From: a candidate division WOR-3 bacterium
GTDB taxonomy: Bacteria; SDB-A
Length of the DNA stretch: 64,000 bases
Reading direction: 5' to 3'
Assembly: GCA_016934535.1 (NCBI GenBank)
Contig: JAFGSQ010000037.1
Coordinates: 1 to 64,000 of the forward strand
How positions within the stretch are numbered: the stretch's first letter is position 1; every line of letters begins with the position of its first letter. Positions 7,455-15,754 of the stretch are shown here, one piece after another. Position numbers and translations under genes: made by a program. A model generated the notes under the pieces. That model had not been told where the DNA came from and did no database searches. It worked only from the letters and a program-made list of their open reading frames with translations.

Positions 7455-9218
7455 ATGATGGCAAATGTCATTCCAGCCGGCGTCGAATTGATAGACAATC
7501 CGGATCAGGAGAAATTCAGAGATCTCACTTTGAAATACGGGCCTGCATCGATGAAAACGGCATACGGAAACATGCTCAAACTGACTAGAAATAAAGCGAG
7601 AAAAGCCGAGTACACATATATAGTTGCAGAAGAAAGCGCCGCCAAACTATTTTCAAGTAAAATCATCACTCGCGAAAAAGCTGACCATTACATAAAAAAT
7701 GCCTGCGATTACATGAAAAAGCAGGGAAAGATGATAAAAATTGACCGATACGCCGGTATAGGCAAAAGAGCTGTCGGAGTGACATGGTATTACGATCTTG
7801 TGTCGGCTAATCTCGGCGCCATGCAGCAGATACTGTCGTTTCCCAGGTCATCGGTCGAAAACGCTGAATCTCTGAAAAAACCTTTTGAGCCGGTTTTCAG
7901 ACTTGTATTTTTGGCCGGTTTTCCCGCGCAGGGTCTTCCCGGAAATCAGGCCATTATTTTTGACATTGAGAATTACATCACTTACGTTATGGGACCGGAT
8001 TATTTCGGAGAAAGCAAAAAAGGCATGCTGAGAATGCTGAACGAGTATGTCTATCAAAAGGGCGGCCTCGTTCTTCACGCGGGAGCGAAAACGGTCAAAA
8101 CGAAAGACAAAGAGATTTCGGTTGCCATCATGGGACTTTCCGGAACCGGAAAAACTACGACTACTTTTTCTAAGCAAGGCGAATACAGCAAACCGATCCA
8201 GGACGACATGATTTCTCTTTGGCCCGACGGCACGTTTTCGATAACGGAGAACGGGTGTTTCGCAAAAACATACGGTCTTACCGAGGCATCGGAACCTGTT
8301 ATATACCGGGGAACGCTCAGCCCATCCGCCTGGGTGGAGAACGTCTATCCCGACGAAAACGGCAAATTCGATTTTTCTAAAGAAATTCTGGAGCCCGGCG
8401 AAGTCGCAAGGCTTAAAAAAATGTTGGTAGAATCCGGGGCCGACTCCGTAAACGTTGAAAAATACATAAAGGGAGAAGTGAAATCCGGCGAAGTGGTCGA
8501 TGAATACCTTACTCCCGCCGATGGCTGGGATTTTGTCGTGTGGACTCAAAACGGAAGATCCATAATTCCGATGAGCGACATCGAAAACGCTGCCGATTTC
8601 AACAATCTTCCCCCTTTGAAGTCTTTGGGGATTTTGAACAGAGATGAAGGGAAAGACGCGGCGACTCCGGGAATAGTCCTTTTCTCCTCTCCGGAACAGA
8701 CGGCCGGTTACTTCATGCTCGGAGAGACTTCTAAAACTTCGGCCGCAGGCAAAGACCGCGGTAAAACACGATCTCCATTCACTCAGCCTTTTTTCCCGAG
8801 AACCCATAAACTCCAGGCCGACAGGTTCAGGGATTTGGCCGCATTATTCGACAATTTGCAATCCTGGATGATGAACACGGGATTTGTTGGCGGCGACGCA
8901 AGGGACGTCGAGAATAAAAAGGCTCTGAAAGTCAAGATTTCGCATTCCTCGGCGATGATAGAAGCTTTGTTTGAAGACAGAATCACCTGGAAAAAAGATC
9001 CTGATTTCGGTTATCAGATAGTAGATGTCGCCGACGGAGCCAATTCGTGGCTTCTCGAAAGAGTACCCGCCGAGATCCTCAATCCGGTTTTGTTTTTCGA
9101 AAAAAGCGGGAGAATGGAAGAATACCGGTTCTGGGTTCAGAAAATGAAAAGCGAAAGGCGTGCTTTTCTCGAAAAATTCAAGGTCGAAAGCAACATTATT
9201 GAATCTGTCTGCGGCTGA
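7455..9218 (+). CDS. pckA: Phosphoenolpyruvate carboxykinase (ATP type)
   Basis: Interconverts oxaloacetate + ATP and PEP + CO2 + ADP. The kinase-1a P-loop GLSGTGKTT lies at residues 227-235, and the kinase-2-type motif IQDDMISL follows. 'DYFGESKKGMLRMLNEY' and 'LHAGAK' upstream align with the lysine and histidine metal-binding region of ATP-type PEPCK. 'NGRSIIPM' aligns with the conserved arginine region. At 587 residues it is longer than the usual 520-540, and the C-terminal third (from about 410) is divergent. The start follows AAGGAG (7443-7448). Next to PPi-PFK it suggests reversible glycolytic/gluconeogenic flux or PEP-oxaloacetate exchange. It ends 18 bases before the convergent end of the TamB-like gene, with no clear terminator. 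Confidence 0.88.
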   Translation: MMANVIPAGVELIDNPDQEKFRDLTLKYGPASMKTAYGNMLKLTRNKARKAEYTYIVAEESAAKLFSSKIITREKADHYIKNACDYMKKQGKMIKIDRYAGIGKRAVGVTWYYDLVSANLGAMQQILSFPRSSVENAESLKKPFEPVFRLVFLAGFPAQGLPGNQAIIFDIENYITYVMGPDYFGESKKGMLRMLNEYVYQKGGLVLHAGAKTVKTKDKEISVAIMGLSGTGKTTTTFSKQGEYSKPIQDDMISLWPDGTFSITENGCFAKTYGLTEASEPVIYRGTLSPSAWVENVYPDENGKFDFSKEILEPGEVARLKKMLVESGADSVNVEKYIKGEVKSGEVVDEYLTPADGWDFVVWTQNGRSIIPMSDIENAADFNNLPPLKSLGILNRDEGKDAATPGIVLFSSPEQTAGYFMLGETSKTSAAGKDRGKTRSPFTQPFFPRTHKLQADRFRDLAALFDNLQSWMMNTGFVGGDARDVENKKALKVKISHSSAMIEALFEDRITWKKDPDFGYQIVDVADGANSWLLERVPAEILNPVLFFEKSGRMEEYRFWVQKMKSERRAFLEKFKVESNIIESVCG

Positions 9219-9236
9219 ATCGTTTGTTCAAGCAGT

Positions 9237-12200
9237 TCAATACCGCCATATCCACTGCAGACCTGCTCCCATGATGTCATCGGAGTCCTTGTTAAGGATG
9301 AAGGAAGTGTTCTTCCATATCCTGTAGGTCAAAGTAATATCCGCAGGGGTGTTGTTGAGAATGTCTTTCTTGTATTCGACATAGACATCGCGAGTGACGT
9401 ATTTGGCGAGGGTCAGTTTGGCGCTGTTCGACGAACCCAGTTGAGTCTCGAGATTTATTACACTGAGGTTCAAAGCCCTTTCGAGTCTTGAAAATACTTT
9501 GGTCCTGAGAAGGTAGTTTACCGCCCTGTTAGGCACGGCAGATGCAATAGTTGAAATCGAAGTTATGTTGCTCCAGGTCGTGTTGAAAGTCAGCAGTGAA
9601 ATGATATCCTGTTCAGACATTTTCGGTTCAGATGTCAGTGTCAGGGAAGGTGAGTTGATGTTGCCTGAAAGCCGGGCGATTATTGTCACTTCTCTCGACT
9701 CAGGAGAAGTCCCGTTCGCGGGATCGGAGTAATATATTTCAGTCTTTCCGTAAAAATCTATTTCGCCGTCAATTTGAGTCGAGTCGGTTATGAGCAGCAG
9801 TTGTCCCTCGGTTATCCTGAAACTCCTGTCGAGATAGAAAATGCTGCCGCGTTCTGCGATCAATTCGCCTTTCGTGCTGATCAAGCCGTCGAATGAAGAA
9901 ACATTGTAAGTCCCGCTGAGTTCGACTTCGGCCATTTCGTGCCTGAATATAATGTTCCCTGAAGAACCGTCAATGAATATTTCCATGTCAGGTATTTCCT
10001 GGTTTGCGGCAGGCTGTGACTGTGTTTCTGAAACAGGAGAGATGAGAGCCTGATTTATGAAAGCGTCGCCTCTTATAGACGAGTGAAAATTGGAGTCTAC
10101 TTGAATTTCGAGATTGCCCGTGACGTTTGCCCAAACTCCTTCGAATCCCGTATAGTCAACGTCCTTGAAATCTATTTTTATCCGGGAATTGAACGACCTG
10201 TAACCTTCGGTCATTACCAGGTCGCCTTCGACGCCGAAATGTCCCCGTGAATTCGTGCCTGCGACGCTGAAATTTATAGAGTCGTCGTGAAAATCGGCTT
10301 TAGCCGAAATGTTTTGAGCTATTTGACCTGCGGGTTTGATGAACGCGGCGCCTTCGACAAGCTCAACTTGTCCGTAAATGTCCGGATCTTTGTACGTCCC
10401 TTTTATGGAGGCGTTTCCCCTGACATTCCCGGAGAGCATGACAGCAATGTCTGAGAGGAATTCAAGAGGCCAGAGGCCTATGTCGTCGAAAAGAATTTTA
10501 AGATCGATCTCGTCTTCAGTCCCGAAGGGGAGATAACCCGAAATTGTCGAGGTTCTATTTTGAAAAACCAGCTCGCATGTATCGATTTTCAAGCCTCTCA
10601 AAGTCGTTTCGCCTTCCAAGTGAGCGAAGTCGAGAAAAAGCAGTCCGGACTTGACTTTTCCCGTACGGATCAGAACGTGAGCCCGTGGGTCTGAAAGCGG
10701 GCCCGAGAAGCCGGATCTAAGGTTTAGATAACCGTGTATAGGGGGTAAGGATGGAAAAAACGGATTCAAGTTCATGCTGACGCTGTCTGCGTTGAGAAAT
10801 CCTGATATGTTGTCCCCGTTTATCTCGCAGGAAGCGGAAAAATTCAGGCCGGAATAACCTTCGGCGTAAAATGTGTCCAGTGACAGACGATTGTCGGCAA
10901 AACTGACGATCAACGGCGAAGTCGTCAAAAGAAAAAACGAATCCGAGTTGATAGTTAAATTTTCAAATAAGATATTTGAATTTTCAGCGTCAAAAGCGAA
11001 AAAAGAACCGGCGTCGAAAAATTCAGAGGAGAGTGACACTTTTCCTTCGAGCAAATCGTCCGTTGTTTCTGCAAAAAGGGCAAACGTTTCTGCCGTGAAC
11101 TTATTGTAAACCAGACCTCTTCCCGAAATCCTGACTGCGTCGGCGGTGAATTTTGTGGCTTCGAAGTTTTCAAATTCCATGTCTATGAAGCGGCAGTAAA
11201 AACCGTTGAATTCGGCGTCCTCAGCGGTTACGTCGGCGTTTAGAAATTTTCCATCATACGTCAGAACGCCGTTGAGCCTGCCCCGGATCTGCCGGTCCGT
11301 GATTTTAAGTTGCGACAACAGAGAAACATTGAAATCCTGAAGACGGCAACTTAAATCGTAACCGTTTTTTGAAAAATCTATCTGTGCTCCCAGGTTACCA
11401 TACTCTCCTGTAACGCAGGCGATGGAGAGAGCGTAATGTCCCGCTCCTGCATTTAGCGTTCCGTAAAGTGAATTCAACGAGACATCGTTTACTGAAGAGT
11501 TGGCGAAAGAAAAAACCGCTTCGCAGACAAGAGAATCGGGATTCTTCAGTTCTTTTATCCAGCCTGCGGCCGTCCCGTTGGCAGTGAAATGATTTGGTGA
11601 AAATCCGGAAAGAAATCCTATGTCCAGAGATCTGATTCCTTGAAATTCCGACTGAAAAGACATCGAATCAGTTTTGGGAGCGTAAGAACAGTTAAGAAGC
11701 ATCTCTCCGCCGCCCAAATATATCCTGGAGTTGTCTGTCGATATCATTTCATCTTCGTAGGAAATTTCCGAGGAAATCGAGTCGGCGAAATACTTGTCAA
11801 ACGACAACCCTTCGGCAAATAAATTGAAATCGGCATATTTCAACCCTTCATGATATGTAAAACTTCCCTTTCCTGTAATTCTTCCTGAAATTTCTTTGCG
11901 CCACTCACTGACATCCGACCAGAAAGTGTCGATGACTGCACTGAATCTTGCTTCTCTCGAAAACACGTCGGCACGGGCAACAACGAAAGTGTTGCCGGTT
12001 CCGATTTCCACCAATCCTGATAATCTAAGGTCGGGATAGAGCACGACATCTGATTTTAAAAAAATCTGACTGGAAACATAACAGGTCGAAAAAGCGGCTT
12101 TTTCGACAGTTATGTTTATGCCTTCGGGATAAGACAGCAGGACAGCGTCGACCGATATGTCGGATATTTCTTTGGCGTCGTAAATGAGACGGCCGTTTGA

Positions 12201-12704
12201 AACAAATATCCTTTCGGCGGAAATTCTGGGGAAAGATATGTCTCCGGGCGGTTTACCGTCCTGAGGTTTAGGATCAAGATTCCAGTTGAGTACACCGGAT
12301 TCGGAGTGCGTGAATTGCAGAAACAGCCCGTCCGAAAAGACTGATTTGACTTGCCTTTTGTTTATAATGTCAAAAAAGCTGAAATTGATTTCAGCGTAAG
12401 GACAGCTCAGAAGCAGTTCTTCTCTGTCGTTGTATACGTGAAGGTCTTTGATCCAGACAGAAGGCTTGGAAAAAAACCCGGCCTGTTGATAGGTGACTTT
12501 GATGTCGAAAATATTTTCGAATATTTTTACTGTCTCTTTGAAAGCGAATTCTTCGGCTTTACCCTGAAAAACGGACGCGATGGCAAAATAGAGAATCCCC
12601 GTTGCAAATAAAAGGGGGACGAGTCTCAATCGCGGAAAGAATTTCCTCCAGCGCTCTTTGGGTTTTACTGTCCGTTTATTGTCAGAAGGGATTGCCGAAA
12701 GCAA
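9237..12704 (-). CDS. tamB: TamB-like translocation/assembly module (DUF490)
   Basis: A 1155-residue, beta-strand-rich protein with one N-terminal membrane helix (about residues 29-47) and a C-terminal TamB domain. The C-terminus ('ETQLGSSNSAKLTLAKYVTR', then VYVEYKKDILNN and the final WIWRY) is typical. TamB proteins span the periplasm from the inner membrane and work with an Omp85 partner in outer-membrane protein insertion or phospholipid transport. The gene overlaps the end of the Omp85 gene by 23 bases, the expected pairing and good support for a functional couple. It is the last gene of the long minus-strand run. Confidence 0.88.
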   Translation of the reverse strand: MLSAIPSDNKRTVKPKERWRKFFPRLRLVPLLFATGILYFAIASVFQGKAEEFAFKETVKIFENIFDIKVTYQQAGFFSKPSVWIKDLHVYNDREELLLSCPYAEINFSFFDIINKRQVKSVFSDGLFLQFTHSESGVLNWNLDPKPQDGKPPGDISFPRISAERIFVSNGRLIYDAKEISDISVDAVLLSYPEGINITVEKAAFSTCYVSSQIFLKSDVVLYPDLRLSGLVEIGTGNTFVVARADVFSREARFSAVIDTFWSDVSEWRKEISGRITGKGSFTYHEGLKYADFNLFAEGLSFDKYFADSISSEISYEDEMISTDNSRIYLGGGEMLLNCSYAPKTDSMSFQSEFQGIRSLDIGFLSGFSPNHFTANGTAAGWIKELKNPDSLVCEAVFSFANSSVNDVSLNSLYGTLNAGAGHYALSIACVTGEYGNLGAQIDFSKNGYDLSCRLQDFNVSLLSQLKITDRQIRGRLNGVLTYDGKFLNADVTAEDAEFNGFYCRFIDMEFENFEATKFTADAVRISGRGLVYNKFTAETFALFAETTDDLLEGKVSLSSEFFDAGSFFAFDAENSNILFENLTINSDSFFLLTTSPLIVSFADNRLSLDTFYAEGYSGLNFSASCEINGDNISGFLNADSVSMNLNPFFPSLPPIHGYLNLRSGFSGPLSDPRAHVLIRTGKVKSGLLFLDFAHLEGETTLRGLKIDTCELVFQNRTSTISGYLPFGTEDEIDLKILFDDIGLWPLEFLSDIAVMLSGNVRGNASIKGTYKDPDIYGQVELVEGAAFIKPAGQIAQNISAKADFHDDSINFSVAGTNSRGHFGVEGDLVMTEGYRSFNSRIKIDFKDVDYTGFEGVWANVTGNLEIQVDSNFHSSIRGDAFINQALISPVSETQSQPAANQEIPDMEIFIDGSSGNIIFRHEMAEVELSGTYNVSSFDGLISTKGELIAERGSIFYLDRSFRITEGQLLLITDSTQIDGEIDFYGKTEIYYSDPANGTSPESREVTIIARLSGNINSPSLTLTSEPKMSEQDIISLLTFNTTWSNITSISTIASAVPNRAVNYLLRTKVFSRLERALNLSVINLETQLGSSNSAKLTLAKYVTRDVYVEYKKDILNNTPADITLTYRIWKNTSFILNKDSDDIMGAGLQWIWRY

Positions 12705-14478
12705 ATTGGATCATTCCTTTGTAACGATGTTCGCCGACCATTGGCAATCCGTATTCGAGCCTGATCGGTCCGGCCGGTGTGTTGTAAATAATTCCGATTC
12801 CCAGTGAAATACCTACGTTTTCGTAAGGCGATATATCTTTCGAAGAGTTCCACAATCCTCCTGCGTCGGCGAAGAATTCAAGCGCGAATTCGCCTGAGCT
12901 GTAATGGATTTGCGTCATGGCGTTCATGAGGACGTTGCCGCTGTTGCCGCCGATTTCATCGGGGTCTCCCAGGGAACCCTCCGGATAGCCTCGGAGTGAA
13001 TTCACTCCGCCCAGTGTGATTTTCTGGTCGGAACTTATGCCGTTTTCGAGGGACACCGAATAAGGAAAAGTCCATGTCGAACGAAGGAAAACGTAGTATC
13101 CGAATTGCGACGGTTTCGCCAGCCGCACCCAGTCCCAGCCGAGTCTGTAGAAATAATTGTCACCGCCAAGGGGTCTGCCGGCCATCTGAAACCTAAAATT
13201 CTGTTTTAGACCGGTAGTGGGAGAAAACGGATTGTCCCTGGAATCGAAAGTGTAGCCGAATATAAGACTGTTTGTGAATTTACTGTATGTAAATTGCGGC
13301 TGATCCGTTCCGGATGAAGATGTCGTGTCAAGCCATGCTTTGTGAAAGACGAGGCCTGAATAAACAACGCCGCAGGCGGATATCCTTTTGCCCAGAGAAG
13401 GCGAAAATTCAAGGTATTCAATGTTTCTTTCTCCGATACCTTTTCTTTCGCCTTTAAGAGAGCTCGAAAAAATAAGCGAAGTGCCTAAAAAATAAGGTTC
13501 GGAATAGTTCAATTCCGCATTTTCAATGTAATCACCTTGAAAATCAGTGTCGTAGGAGACAGAAACTGAAATCCTCTGAGCGTTGCCGAAAAGATTGTAG
13601 TTTCCCCACTTGAGATTTATACCGGTTTTTCTGTCGCTTTTGTAGTTCAGTGAGACGAGGAAAAATGACATTTTGGATTCCTCGACCATGATTATGACTT
13701 TCAAACTGTCTTCGTGCAGTTTTGACGGCATAGGTTTTACCGAGACATACGAGAAAAGACCCGTGTAATAAAGATTGTTCCTGACCCTGGCGAGCATATC
13801 GGGGAAGAAAAGCTGTCCGCTTTTCAATCTTGATTCCATCTCTATTATTTTTGTTCTCACTCTGGAATTACCAAGTATTTCGACATTGTTAATAAAAACT
13901 TTGTTTCCAGTGTCTACGGAAATAAAAATGTCGCACAAAAGTGAATCCGCACTCAAAGGAACGATTGTGTCTTCGATCTTTATGTTGTAATATCCTCTGT
14001 TTATGTATTCTGAGGCAATTTTTATCTGTACCATCGTGAGGTTAATCTGATTCAAAGGCTTTCCCGGAAGGATGTCGTGCTGTTCAAAAGCCGACATGTC
14101 TGTTCCGGAATCACACCCAGACAAACTCACTGAATTGATGACCGACCTTTCTCCTTCATTTATCTCGTATTTCAGGACGTATCCTCTGGGTGTGAGAGAA
14201 TCGGTTTGATTGAGAACAGCCGCTTTGAGAAATCCGAGCTGAGAGTAATAAGCGAGTATGTTTTTGACATTTTTTGAGCTTGAGAAAGGGCTGTATAAAT
14301 CGTTTTCGTCCGAATAAAGATAAGGCCGTATGTCTTTTACACTGACCTCTTCACAACCGGTCAATTCGACTTTGTATATTCTGGCAAAAGAACTGTACGG
14401 GTCTTTTCTGGTTCCGCAAGAAAAAAGAAGCAAAAGTGCAGTCGTAATAATTATGGGTTTAAGTTCGAGGTGTTTCAT
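12682..14478 (-). CDS. Omp85-family outer-membrane protein (TamA/BamA-like), lipoprotein-type signal
   Basis: A 598-residue protein with POTRA-type repeats in the N-terminal half and an Omp85 16-strand barrel in the C-terminal half, ending in phenylalanine ('FAFGNPF') as expected for an outer-membrane protein. The signal sequence ends in a lipobox-like LLFSC-G, so the mature protein may be lipidated at Cys, which is unusual for BamA but seen in some Omp85 relatives. The late barrel segment 'PAGPIRLEYGLPM' matches the family. It lies directly upstream of the TamB-like gene, so TamA-like function is more likely than BamA. It is also shorter than a five-POTRA BamA. Confidence 0.88.
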   Translation of the reverse strand: MKHLELKPIIITTALLLLFSCGTRKDPYSSFARIYKVELTGCEEVSVKDIRPYLYSDENDLYSPFSSSKNVKNILAYYSQLGFLKAAVLNQTDSLTPRGYVLKYEINEGERSVINSVSLSGCDSGTDMSAFEQHDILPGKPLNQINLTMVQIKIASEYINRGYYNIKIEDTIVPLSADSLLCDIFISVDTGNKVFINNVEILGNSRVRTKIIEMESRLKSGQLFFPDMLARVRNNLYYTGLFSYVSVKPMPSKLHEDSLKVIIMVEESKMSFFLVSLNYKSDRKTGINLKWGNYNLFGNAQRISVSVSYDTDFQGDYIENAELNYSEPYFLGTSLIFSSSLKGERKGIGERNIEYLEFSPSLGKRISACGVVYSGLVFHKAWLDTTSSSGTDQPQFTYSKFTNSLIFGYTFDSRDNPFSPTTGLKQNFRFQMAGRPLGGDNYFYRLGWDWVRLAKPSQFGYYVFLRSTWTFPYSVSLENGISSDQKITLGGVNSLRGYPEGSLGDPDEIGGNSGNVLMNAMTQIHYSSGEFALEFFADAGGLWNSSKDISPYENVGISLGIGIIYNTPAGPIRLEYGLPMVGEHRYKGMIQFAFGNPF

Positions 14479-14497
14479 GATTGGACAGAAAAGCGGA

Positions 14498-15754
14498 TCA
14501 GAGAGATAAAGTCTCCCTGCCCGGGAAGTATTTTTTCAAAACTTCAGGAACCGACACTTCTCCGTTTTCCTGCTGATAATTCTCCAATATGGCTATCATC
14601 GTTCTCGGGGTGGCAAGAGCGCTTCCGTTTAAAGTGTGAACGAATGAAATTTTACCTTCTTCGTTTTTAAAGCGGATGTTGATCCTGCGTGATTGAAAAT
14701 CCCTGAAAAGCGACACCGATGACACTTCGAGGTACTTTTTCGACACGGGAGCCCAAGCTTCCAAATCGTATGTTATCGCGCTGGCAAAACTCATTTCACC
14801 GGTGCAAAGTTTTCTTGTCCTGAAAGGTATTTCTAATTTTTTAAGCACGAGCTGACTTTCTTCGAGAAGTTCCTCGAGACTGTTTCTGCTTTCCTCGGGT
14901 TTCGACAGATGCACGAGTTCGACTTTGTTGAACTGATGCATTCTCATTAGACCTTTCGTCTCCTTTCCGTAGGATCCCGCTTCACGCCTGAAACAAGTTG
15001 TGTAAGCGCAGATTTTTACAGGCAGTGATTCACAGCCGAGTAATTCCTGGGAAAACAGGTTTGTAACAGGCACTTCTGCGGTCGGATTGAGGAAGAGGTC
15101 GTCTTTTTCAATCAGATACATGTCCTCCTCGAGTTTCGGAAGCTGGCCCGTGCCGAACATCGCGTTTCTGTTGACGAGATAAGGCGGCAATAACTCTCTG
15201 TAACCGTTTTCGGAGTGCATCTCCATCATAAACATAATAAGAGCGAGTTCAAGCCGTGCTCCGTTTCCAGTGTACAGAGGGAAAGCGCTTTTTGAAACTT
15301 TTCCCGCGGAAGCGAAATCGAGAAGTTTTAATTTTGAAGAAAGCTCAAAATGGTCAAGTCCCTTTTTCTCGGAGCCGGGTTTGCCCCAGGAATAAACCGT
15401 TTCGTTGTCTTCGGCTGATTTTCCCGTTGGCACGTCCTGGTCCGGCACATTCGGTATCCAATACAGGGCTTCTTTCCATTTTTTGTCAGTTTCGGCGAAT
15501 TCCTTTTCGTCGGACTTTATCTCGGAAGAGAGTTTTTTTGACTCCGCCAGGAGATCCTGTCCGTTTATTTTTTTTGCAGATATTTCTTTTGAAAGAGCGT
15601 TGAGCCTGCTTCTCTTGTTTTCTATCATCTTTAAAGAGAACTTTCTCGCTTCATCAATTTCAAAAAAAGCGTCAAGATCGCATTTTTCTCCTTTCGACGC
15701 GACGGCAATCTTCACATATTCTCTGTTTTCTCTTATATATTTTACGTCAAGCAT
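14498..15754 (-). CDS. serS: Seryl-tRNA synthetase
   Basis: Charges tRNA-Ser in the cytoplasm. The N-terminal 110 residues form the expected antiparallel coiled-coil arm ('MLDVKYIRENREYVK', 'ENKRSRLNALSKEISA'). The class II catalytic core follows, with 'NPTAEVPVTNLF', the motif-2 region 'CFRREAGSYGKETKGLMR' and motif 3 'GSALATPRTMIAILE'. Length (418 aa) is normal. The start overlaps the end of the Lon-like gene by eight bases, indicating co-transcription, and the Omp85 gene starts 19 bases after its stop. Confidence 0.96.
   Translation of the reverse strand: MLDVKYIRENREYVKIAVASKGEKCDLDAFFEIDEARKFSLKMIENKRSRLNALSKEISAKKINGQDLLAESKKLSSEIKSDEKEFAETDKKWKEALYWIPNVPDQDVPTGKSAEDNETVYSWGKPGSEKKGLDHFELSSKLKLLDFASAGKVSKSAFPLYTGNGARLELALIMFMMEMHSENGYRELLPPYLVNRNAMFGTGQLPKLEEDMYLIEKDDLFLNPTAEVPVTNLFSQELLGCESLPVKICAYTTCFRREAGSYGKETKGLMRMHQFNKVELVHLSKPEESRNSLEELLEESQLVLKKLEIPFRTRKLCTGEMSFASAITYDLEAWAPVSKKYLEVSSVSLFRDFQSRRINIRFKNEEGKISFVHTLNGSALATPRTMIAILENYQQENGEVSVPEVLKKYFPGRETLSL

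Noticed and set aside
7848-8807. 319-residue open frame antisense to the PEPCK gene
   Set aside because: No family features, and composition is typical of a shadow frame; the plus strand encodes conserved PEPCK motifs throughout.
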